Below are positions 1-6,366 of a stretch of 12,970 nucleotides of DNA, piece by piece. The position numbers and the translations under genes are program-made. Positions within the stretch are counted from its first letter, which is position 1, and each line of letters begins with the position of its first letter. Under the pieces are notes generated by a model. The model was given only the letters and a program-made list of their open reading frames with translations, was not told where the DNA came from and did not search any database. This DNA is from Prevotella sp. Its GTDB lineage: Bacteria; Bacteroidota; Bacteroidia; Bacteroidales; Bacteroidaceae. Location of the stretch: contig JAJPYV010000427.1 of assembly GCA_021204735.1 (NCBI GenBank), positions 1 through 12,970 of the forward strand, given 5' to 3'.

Positions 1-142
1 CTGCAAAGGTATATCACAATCCCCAATTCTCAAAATGTTTTATCCCTTTTCTTTCGGAATTTAACTGTTTTTAAGAAACAAAACATCTAATTATACCCTC
101 GCCATTATTCACATTAATTTATATAAGGTATTCTCATATAGT
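1..142. other. Non-coding region downstream of fucP
   Basis: No open reading frame with gene-like character is visible here. The region is AT-rich and follows the stop codon of the leftward fucP gene. Its only clear signal is a leftward promoter at 4-34, annotated separately. A small hairpin (TGTTT at 66-70 with AAACA at 76-80) has no T-run after it on the minus strand, so I do not call it a terminator for fucP. Confidence 0.6.
4..34 (-). promoter_or_regulatory. Bacteroidetes-type promoter for a leftward gene beyond the window
   Basis: On the minus strand this reads TTTG (34-31), a 19-base spacer, then TACCTTTG (11-4). This matches the sigma-ABfr promoter pattern of Bacteroidetes, TTTG-N19 to 21-TAnnTTTG. 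Transcription would start at or just outside the left edge. It implies that the next gene leftward has its own promoter and is not simply read through from fucP. The pattern match is seen; activity is inferred. Confidence 0.5.
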
Positions 143-1447
143 CTAAATCCTCAACCTATACATCCGATATCCGTAAATAGCAACCACAACAAAACAAATG
201 AAAGGAAGTATGAACGATAGGTTTACTGCCGGATAACCTAAAATTTCCTTCAAGTCAATAATGGATGCCTGGAACGGTGGCAAAATACTTCCTCCGAGAA
301 TTGCCATGATAAGTCCTGCTGCCCCGAATTTAGCATCATCTCCCAATTTCTGCAATGCTATTCCATAGATTGTAGGGAACATGAGCGACATACATCCGCT
401 TACTCCCATAAGGCAATATACGCCATATCGGTTTTGGAAATATATCACACCTACTGTCAACACCATGGCACAAACAGCCAATATCGAAAGCAGTTTTCCA
501 GGATTGATATAACGCAAGAAGAAAGTACATATAAAACGACTGCAGCAGAAAAATATCATCGCGAAAATATTGAATCGCTGTGACAACACTTCTGCGGCAC
601 GCTCTTCCATCCCTTCCAACATAAAATAACGTGTTCCATATTGGATGATGAACGTCCAGCACATTATCTGCGCTCCTACATAAAAGAACTGAGCTATAAC
701 ACCTTCACGATAATGCTTAACGTGAATTAGACGCTTCAACGTGGGAATGAAATTTATGGCATGACTTTGGTCGTTATTTTTCGGCATCTTTACAAAGAAA
801 ATAACGACAAACATCACTGCAATCACAATTGCTATCGTAAGATATGGAGATATCAATACTGATAGATCATGGTCTTTAAGCACATTAAATTGTTCATCGC
901 TCAGTAAAGCCCTATCAGCAGTACTCATAGGGTCCATGCGTGCCTGAATGAAATTCATTGCGACATACATTCCAAGCAACGATCCCATAGGGTTGAAACT
1001 CTGAGCAAGGTTCAATCTTCGTGTCGATGTTTCTTCTGTTCCCATTGACAGTATGTAAGGGTTGCAACTGGTCTCCAAAAACGACAGTCCGCACGTCAGA
1101 ATGAAATATGCCAAAAGGAAACAAGGATATGCCCCTATCATCTTTGCAGGGAAAAACAGAAATGCCCCTACAGCATACAATCCCAATCCCATCAGTACGC
1201 CTGCCTTGTAAGAGAACTTTCTGATGAACATCGCTGCCGGGAAAGCCATGGCAAAGTATCCACCGTAGAACGCCACCTGTACAAGAGCTCCATCGGTAAC
1301 ACTCATCCTGAATATCTTTGAGAATGCCTTTACCATCGGGTTCGTTATGTCGTTGGCAAAGCCCCAAAGTGCAAAACATGCCGTTATAAGGATGAAGGGG
1401 AGCACGTAGCTCACCCCATCCTTCTTTAATATACTTTCTTTGCTCAT
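143..1447 (-). CDS. fucP: L-fucose:H+ symporter (FHS family MFS transporter)
   Basis: Inner-membrane major facilitator protein expected to import L-fucose with a proton. It has 434 residues, close to the 438 of E. coli FucP, and about 12 hydrophobic segments. The first segment contains WGFAND (residues 28-33), whose Asp33 lines up with the essential Asp46 of E. coli FucP. The motif FLETSCNPY (residues 123-131) carries Glu125, equivalent to the proton-coupling Glu135. The ATG at 1447 lies 11 bases after the stop codon of fucI, so the two are almost certainly cotranscribed. Relatives in this family carry other sugars (glucose/galactose, N-acetylglucosamine), but the adjacent fucI makes fucose the best substrate. 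The acceptor motifs are seen; the substrate is inferred from family and context. Confidence 0.93.
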   Translation of the reverse strand: MSKESILKKDGVSYVLPFILITACFALWGFANDITNPMVKAFSKIFRMSVTDGALVQVAFYGGYFAMAFPAAMFIRKFSYKAGVLMGLGLYAVGAFLFFPAKMIGAYPCFLLAYFILTCGLSFLETSCNPYILSMGTEETSTRRLNLAQSFNPMGSLLGMYVAMNFIQARMDPMSTADRALLSDEQFNVLKDHDLSVLISPYLTIAIVIAVMFVVIFFVKMPKNNDQSHAINFIPTLKRLIHVKHYREGVIAQFFYVGAQIMCWTFIIQYGTRYFMLEGMEERAAEVLSQRFNIFAMIFFCCSRFICTFFLRYINPGKLLSILAVCAMVLTVGVIYFQNRYGVYCLMGVSGCMSLMFPTIYGIALQKLGDDAKFGAAGLIMAILGGSILPPFQASIIDLKEILGYPAVNLSFILPFICFVVVAIYGYRMYRLRI

Positions 1448-1458
1448 GGATTTACCGT

Positions 1459-3234
1459 TTATTTATACAATGCTCCAAAGTTTGCACATGCCCTGAAATC
1501 TGCTCCTTCCTTATCCATTCCAAACGCATTCCATGCTGCCGGACGGAAAATCTTGTCCTCGTCAACATTGTGCATGCAAACTGGTATGCGGAGTATTGAT
1601 GCCATTGTTATAAGGTCTGCTCCTATATGACCGTAACTTATAGCTCCATGGTTGGCTCCCCAGTTGTTCATCACTGAATATACATCCTTAAACGCTGGTT
1701 TATCACAGATACGGGGAACAAACCATGTCGTTGGCCATGTCGGGTCTGTACGCTTATTGATTATCGCGAAAATCTCAGGGTCAATGTCTACTGTCCAGCC
1801 TTCTGCCAACTGCAATACAGGACCAAGTCCTTTTACGATATTTAAGCGTGCCATTGTTACTGGCATTCCACCCTTTGTGAGGAAATTGGATGAGAAACCG
1901 CCTCCACGGAAATAGTCTCTACATGCTGGATACCACGTTGTAGCTGCAAGACATGATTCTATGTCTTTCTCTGTCATTTCCCAATGAACTTTCATCGTCG
2001 GGTTGCCTTCTGCATCAACACTCTGTCCTGTTCCGTCAAGAGTAGTCGAACCTGAATTAATAAGGTGAATTATTCCGCCTGATGCTCTGCCTGTGAGTTC
2101 TTTTCCCGTTACTCGCTTTACGGCTTCAGGACTCCAATAACTTCTTACGTCAGAGAATATTGCGCCCTTATTGGTAAGTAAATGTTCAAACAGCATCGTT
2201 AGTCCATTACAAGTGTCATTCTCCGTTGCGAATACGTACGGCTCACGTATGCCGTTCCAGTCGAATGATGTGTTGAGCAATGCTTCTGTGAAGTCTCCGT
2301 TTGGTTTAAAGTCTGTCCATTGCCTCTGTCCTTGGAACCCTCCTGCTATCGCATTGTGCCCGAGTGCTTCTTCCTTAAAACCTGCCTCCAACAGTTTTGG
2401 ATTTCCTGTCATAAGGTCTCTGCAAATCATCGTCATCTTCGTAACAAACTCCCAGTCTGCATCTTTACCAGCACGATCCTTCTTCTTCACTTCTCTGTTG
2501 CCAATGTCCTCACCCTCGTTTGGAACACAATTTTTCTTAACCCATGCCAATGCTTTCTCATATTCTGCCTTGTCATATATCTCCTCCTCTATACGACGAA
2601 GTATCTCTGTCATATCAACTTGTTCTGCACGTATTCCGAGATATTCCTGCATGAAGTCGGCATTTGCGATACTGCCTGCAATTCCCATGGCTACATTTCC
2701 TATTGAGAGATACGACTTCCCTCTCATCGTTGCCACTGCTTGTGCGGCTCTTGCCCAACGCAATATCTTTTCTGCAGCATCTTCTGGTATGGTATTATCC
2801 TCAAGGTCTTGCACGTCATGTCCATATATTCCAAATGCCGGCAAACCTTTCTGCGCATGTGCAGCAAGGACAGCTGCCAAATAAACGGCTCCAGGACGCT
2901 CCGTTCCGTTGAAGCCCCATACTGCTTTCGGATAATATGGATTCATATCCATCGTCTCTGAACCATAACACCAGCATGACGTAACGGAAATTGTAGCTCC
3001 TACTCCACTCTTTTCAAATTTCTCTGCACATTGTGCGGCTTCGGCAACTCGCCCTATCGTGCCGTCTGCTATGACACACTCAACAGGTGAACCGTCTCCA
3101 TTCCTAACATTACCAGAAATTAATTCTGCAACTGCTTTGGCAAGCAACATTGTCTTTTCCTCAAGACTCTCGCGTATACCGCCCTGCCTTCCGTCGATAA
3201 TCGGACGGATTCCGATTTTTGGATAACTTTTCAT
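1459..3234 (-). CDS. fucI: L-fucose isomerase
   Basis: Cytoplasmic Mn2+-dependent ketol isomerase that converts L-fucose to L-fuculose, and usually D-arabinose to D-ribulose. At 591 residues it matches the E. coli enzyme in length. The three metal ligands known from E. coli (Glu337, Asp361, His528) are present with a one-residue offset: Glu338 in VFATENDTC, Asp362 in FSDVRSYW, and His529 in NNWGANHGA. The N-terminal GIRPIIDGR is also typical of the family. The start is an ATG at 3234, preceded by an AT-rich leader with no strong Shine-Dalgarno sequence. It is the first gene of a fucI-fucP operon. The kinase and aldolase that would complete the pathway are not in the window. I see no frameshift or missing catalytic residue. 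Confidence 0.97.
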   Translation of the reverse strand: MKSYPKIGIRPIIDGRQGGIRESLEEKTMLLAKAVAELISGNVRNGDGSPVECVIADGTIGRVAEAAQCAEKFEKSGVGATISVTSCWCYGSETMDMNPYYPKAVWGFNGTERPGAVYLAAVLAAHAQKGLPAFGIYGHDVQDLEDNTIPEDAAEKILRWARAAQAVATMRGKSYLSIGNVAMGIAGSIANADFMQEYLGIRAEQVDMTEILRRIEEEIYDKAEYEKALAWVKKNCVPNEGEDIGNREVKKKDRAGKDADWEFVTKMTMICRDLMTGNPKLLEAGFKEEALGHNAIAGGFQGQRQWTDFKPNGDFTEALLNTSFDWNGIREPYVFATENDTCNGLTMLFEHLLTNKGAIFSDVRSYWSPEAVKRVTGKELTGRASGGIIHLINSGSTTLDGTGQSVDAEGNPTMKVHWEMTEKDIESCLAATTWYPACRDYFRGGGFSSNFLTKGGMPVTMARLNIVKGLGPVLQLAEGWTVDIDPEIFAIINKRTDPTWPTTWFVPRICDKPAFKDVYSVMNNWGANHGAISYGHIGADLITMASILRIPVCMHNVDEDKIFRPAAWNAFGMDKEGADFRACANFGALYK

Positions 3235-3451
3235 ATTATATCTGCTTTATGTTAAGTTTGTATTATATTTTTTTTTATGTTTACAATCGTGTTTCTCACT
3301 TCCACTTTCTTGAAAAGCTTTTACATCATGCAAAGATAATAAAAATTTTTATAATCTCACCAATCAAATCGTTTTAGCGTATTTTAACTTTACAATATTT
3401 TCTATCCTATAAGTCTGCTTGTCTAAAAACAGATAATAAGATTGCGATCCT
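3235..3451. other. Intergenic region: fucI leader/promoter and end of PorT-like gene
   Basis: These 217 bases hold no gene. The part nearest fucI is very AT-rich and contains a run of nine T at 3268-3276 (A9 in the fucI leader). A perfect palindrome AAAAGCTTTT at 3313-3322 lies next to the predicted fucI transcription start and could be an operator, but ten AT-rich bases are weak evidence. I could not find a convincing terminator for the leftward PorT-like gene that ends at 3452. Confidence 0.5.
3331..3363 (-). promoter_or_regulatory. Putative promoter of fucI-fucP
   Basis: The minus strand shows TATCTTTG at 3338-3331, a perfect TAnnTTTG element. A TTG (3363-3361) lies 22 bases upstream of it, slightly beyond the usual 19-21 spacing. 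A transcript starting near 3325 would have a leader of roughly 90 bases before the fucI ATG. The -7 element is good and the -33 element is poor, which would suit a gene that needs an activator. That last point is inference. Confidence 0.42.
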
Positions 3452-4192
3452 TTATCTCTTTGTTTTTATTAAATCAAACAGATATGTCAACTTGACTACG
3501 ATATTACTGATATTCGACTTTCCGAAATAGTCTTTCTTTGAGTCTCCGTATATGTTTCCCAATCCATAATAATAACGAGCCTCCAACTGAAAATGTCCTA
3601 CCTTAGGATGAGAATATTCCAACCCGAAACCTGCCGCTATTCCATAGTCAAACTTGTTCTCTACTGCCATAGTATCCTGCGCAACAGTGTTGTTCACTCG
3701 GTCTATGCTGTTGCGCTGGTCTATATCAAAATTCATGCTCGTGGATTCTCCTATGTTGAATCCTATCTGTGGTCCTGCCTGAAAGAAAAATTGTACACCT
3801 TTTTGTTCTCTTCCCCACCCTAAATGTGCAAATATTGGAATTTGTACGTATGTTAGTGTACGACTGTAATTCTCTGCAAGTCCAGTAACTGTGTTTATTA
3901 CTGGGGCGTCATTTATATCGAGTATTTTTTCTTTCCATCCTACTTGCGCATAGTTCACTTCTGCTTGTATTGCACAAATTGTACTGAAATATTTCTCACA
4001 GACATAACGGAATGAAACTCCACCTGTTATACCTCCCAATTGCGTCTGATTCACTTTCGGTGAAAAACCTACGCTGCTCAGCACATATCCACCATTTACA
4101 CCAATGCTCAGGTCATTACGGTACAAACCTATCTGTGCTTCTACTACAGCAGACAGCATTGTGAACATCATAATGATTATTATCTTACGCAT
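3452..4192 (-). CDS. PorT-family outer-membrane beta-barrel protein
   Basis: Exported protein of 246 residues with a signal peptide of about 19 residues (cleavage after VEA, before Gln20). The mature part alternates polar and hydrophobic residues in short beta strands, as in the outer-membrane beta-barrel families grouped with PorT. Late strands include FQLEARYYYGLGNIYG and IVVKLTYLF. PorT of Porphyromonas gingivalis, a type IX secretion component, is similar in size, so this could be the true PorT/SprT or only a relative; sequence reading alone cannot separate these. Its ATG lies 3 bases after the stop of the LysM/PBP-like gene, indicating one transcript and possibly translational coupling. 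The nearby type B CTD protein makes a T9SS link plausible but unproven. Confidence 0.72.
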   Translation of the reverse strand: MRKIIIIMMFTMLSAVVEAQIGLYRNDLSIGVNGGYVLSSVGFSPKVNQTQLGGITGGVSFRYVCEKYFSTICAIQAEVNYAQVGWKEKILDINDAPVINTVTGLAENYSRTLTYVQIPIFAHLGWGREQKGVQFFFQAGPQIGFNIGESTSMNFDIDQRNSIDRVNNTVAQDTMAVENKFDYGIAAGFGLEYSHPKVGHFQLEARYYYGLGNIYGDSKKDYFGKSNISNIVVKLTYLFDLIKTKR

Positions 4193-4195
4193 CTC

Positions 4196-5533
4196 TTAAA
4201 AACTGATGATTGATATTGAAGTGTCCTTGTTATAATGCACGAACATGAATCCAGTATTCTGATAGCCACCTCCTGAACCTACTTTCATAAAATGCATTGA
4301 TGTCTGTAAAAATGACTTGTCGGCTTCTTTCCCACTGAAATTTTTTCCGTCTTTATTTAATCCTCGCAAGAAGAACATCCCATGATCATAACCTGTTATG
4401 GCAAAACGTGGCAGATAATCCATCATATCACTGTTGAACCATTTACGGTATTTATCTTCCAATAGCTTTACTTTACTTGATACAGGATTATAATATGAAC
4501 TTGTCGGAATGTATGTGTCGTACTTGAAAAACTTTGCTTTGTCGTATTTTTCATACATCAACCATTCTGTATATCCGAATAGGGATATTGATATATTAGG
4601 GTTTGCATCCATTAGTCCATCAAGCCTTGATATTACTTGGTTCAGTTCGGGTGAACGCCCAGTGTTCAATATTACCATGTTTGGCTTTATCGCACTGAAT
4701 GCCTTGGCAAATATCTCTGGACTTGAATTAAGGTTTGTAACATTGCATGCTATTTTTCGGTCGTCCAACTGCTTTCGCAGGTTAAAAGTAAATACTCCTT
4801 TGTCACTGGTCTTGTCGTTACAGTCTATTACTACAATGTTATAATTGCTGAAACGGTATACAAAATGTCTTATCACTTCATTATAGAAAATATCTGGTTT
4901 TTGATACACCTGAAAGATGTTCTGGTTCGACAATATATCATTTCCGCTAATGGAAAAAGGTATTACAATCTTCGTGTCACTGTTTTTTACGTAACTTGTC
5001 AGTGATTTAACTTGCTTTGTATATAGCGGGCCGAATATAGCATCGCAATTCTGCAAATTGCTTTGGGCTAATATGTTATCTACATTACTATCTATCGGGG
5101 TGTTATATGCGTTGACTTCTACCGAAATCCCTTCTTTTTTCAAATCCTCACATGCCAATAGCAAACCCCTGTAATATTCCACCATGCGCCGTCCGTCTCC
5201 ATCTATGTTATGTAGGGGCAATACTACACCTACCTTTATCGCTTTTGCTGATGTGACTGTTTGTTGTGCATTCGAAACCTTACCTGGCATCTCTCCCGAC
5301 GGATATGGTATCACGATGTTATCTCCTGTTTTCAACTCATAGTTTTGTGCCTCCATCCCTGGATTTGCATTTTTCAATTCTTCTACCGTAATGCCGTATG
5401 ACCTGGATATTCCGTATATAGTCTCACCGCTCTTAACTGTATGTATTTCTTGTATTTTCTTGTCTTGTGCAATGGCTCCAAAACAAAAAAACATCGCTAT
5501 CATAATAAAGATAAATCTTATTCTATATCTCAT
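4196..5533 (-). CDS. LysM domain protein with periplasmic-binding-protein-like domain
   Basis: Exported protein of 445 residues. A signal peptide spans residues 1-22 (hydrophobic core, then AIA before Gln23). One LysM repeat lies at about 31-76 (HTVKSGETIYGISRSYGIT to the GDNIVIP end), a fold that binds peptidoglycan or other N-acetylglucosamine polymers. From about residue 98 to the end is a type 1 periplasmic-binding fold, starting KVGVVLPLHN and including an IFGPLYTKQV segment, as in Leu/Ile/Val-binding proteins and receptor ligand-binding domains. Databases often label such proteins amino-acid ABC transporter substrate-binding, but no permease or ATPase gene is nearby. A wall-anchored sensor or scaffold role is at least as likely; this is inference. 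It starts at ATG 5533 and is cotranscribed with the PorT-like gene. Confidence 0.82.
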   Translation of the reverse strand: MRYRIRFIFIMIAMFFCFGAIAQDKKIQEIHTVKSGETIYGISRSYGITVEELKNANPGMEAQNYELKTGDNIVIPYPSGEMPGKVSNAQQTVTSAKAIKVGVVLPLHNIDGDGRRMVEYYRGLLLACEDLKKEGISVEVNAYNTPIDSNVDNILAQSNLQNCDAIFGPLYTKQVKSLTSYVKNSDTKIVIPFSISGNDILSNQNIFQVYQKPDIFYNEVIRHFVYRFSNYNIVVIDCNDKTSDKGVFTFNLRKQLDDRKIACNVTNLNSSPEIFAKAFSAIKPNMVILNTGRSPELNQVISRLDGLMDANPNISISLFGYTEWLMYEKYDKAKFFKYDTYIPTSSYYNPVSSKVKLLEDKYRKWFNSDMMDYLPRFAITGYDHGMFFLRGLNKDGKNFSGKEADKSFLQTSMHFMKVGSGGGYQNTGFMFVHYNKDTSISIISF

Positions 5534-5552
5534 GCTTATATTTAAATTTCTG

Positions 5553-5584
5553 CAAAATTACAAAAAAAGCGTGGCTTAATCAAC
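5553..5584 (-). promoter_or_regulatory. Promoter for the LysM/PBP - PorT-like operon
   Basis: Read on the minus strand: GTTG (5584-5581), a 20-base spacer, then TAATTTTG (5560-5553), a perfect TAnnTTTG element. The spacing is right for the Bacteroidetes housekeeping sigma factor, and the -33 element matches three of four bases. Transcription would begin near 5547, leaving a leader of about 13 bases before the ATG at 5533. Confidence 0.5.
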
Positions 5585-5593
5585 TTTATTGAG

Positions 5594-5601
5594 TAATTTT
5601 G
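5594..5601 (+). promoter_or_regulatory. -7 element of promoter for the CTD protein - uvrA operon
   Basis: TAATTTTG matches TAnnTTTG and lies 26 bases before the chosen ATG at 5628. The -33 element at the expected place (GTGG, 5571-5574) is poor. The element overlaps a perfect 12-base palindrome, ATTTTGCAAAAT (5596-5607). This promoter is back to back with the leftward one at 5553-5584, so the two operons share a control region of under 100 bases. Confidence 0.45.
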
Positions 5602-5627
5602 CAAAATATAATATATCAGATAAAAAG

Positions 5628-6350
5628 ATGAGAATCGTATTTTTTTTAGCATTAATCGCATTATCGATAAATCTTTGCAAGATCAAAGCTCATACCAATG
5701 ATGAGTATCCAACTATCAACCCTACTGCTACTTATACGACTTCTGACGGCGAGGAGGAAAATTCCAACATGTCTGGTGATGCTCCCTTAACTGGCGTGTT
5801 CCAGACTAATCCTGAAAACGTTGGTGTTTATAATGCTTATTATGAATGGAGATTCACGCTTCAAGGAGAAAGTTCTCCTTATCTGATACGTTATGAAGAA
5901 GATACAGAATATACTTTTACCAAGGCTGGCACTCACTCCATTGTCGTTTATGCCACTTTTGTTAACGGCAATGACACTATCGCTTATACTCAAGAATACT
6001 GGGACGAGGTCGGTCCGCTTACCGTTACGATTAGTGAAAGCAAGTTGGAGATGCCTAACGCTTTCTCTCCAAACGGGGATGGTATAAATGATATTTATAA
6101 GGCTAAAGACGGTTACCAGTCCATTGTAGAATTTCATGCTTATATCTTTAATCGCTGGGGACAGAAAATTTATGAGTGGAATGACCCATCTGGCGGCTGG
6201 GACGGCACTTATAATGGTAAAGATGTGAAACAAGGCGTATATTATGTTCTCGTAAAGGCTAAGGGCGCTGATGGCAGGACTTTCAACATCAAAAGGGATG
6301 TGAACCTCCTGCGGGGATATAATGAAGAATCTGAAACTGTAGTAGAATAA
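5628..6350 (+). CDS. Small exported protein with T9SS type B sorting domain (CHU_C, gliding motility-associated C-terminal)
   Basis: I chose the ATG at 5628 (240 residues) because the only longer start is a TTG at 5589, upstream of the predicted -7 element, and because 5628 puts a signal peptide (MRIVFFLALIALSI) at the N-terminus. Residues about 30-135 look like a PKD/Ig-like beta-sandwich (YYEWRF, FTKAGTHSIVVYATF). The C-terminal domain starts at PNAFSPNGDGIND (143-155) and continues with FNRWGQKIYE (174-183), GGWDGTYNGK (189-198), GVYYVLVKAKG and NIKRDVNLLR. This is the CHU_C/TIGR04131 type B signal that directs proteins through type IX secretion. An acidic 11-residue tail follows. Cargo size is very small for the class. 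No enzyme motif is seen. It lies 16 bases before uvrA, so the two are likely cotranscribed. Confidence 0.85.
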   Translation: MRIVFFLALIALSINLCKIKAHTNDEYPTINPTATYTTSDGEEENSNMSGDAPLTGVFQTNPENVGVYNAYYEWRFTLQGESSPYLIRYEEDTEYTFTKAGTHSIVVYATFVNGNDTIAYTQEYWDEVGPLTVTISESKLEMPNAFSPNGDGINDIYKAKDGYQSIVEFHAYIFNRWGQKIYEWNDPSGGWDGTYNGKDVKQGVYYVLVKAKGADGRTFNIKRDVNLLRGYNEESETVVE

Positions 6351-6366
6351 ACTCCTATTTTACAGC

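Noticed and set aside
66..80. Hairpin TGTTT-TTAAG-AAACA as fucP terminator
   Set aside because: Five weak pairs and no T-run on the minus strand after it.
2171..2884. Long plus-strand open frame (237 codons) opposite fucI
   Set aside because: It lies wholly antisense to a well-conserved gene, is Ser/Cys-rich and low in protein-like pattern; a shadow of fucI codon use.
3400..3451. Terminator after the PorT-like gene
   Set aside because: Only a 4-base TCTG/CAGA stem could be found, with no T-run; not supportable.
5589..5627. TTG start for the CTD protein 13 codons upstream
   Set aside because: It lies before the likely -7 element and would bury the signal peptide; the ATG at 5628 fits better.
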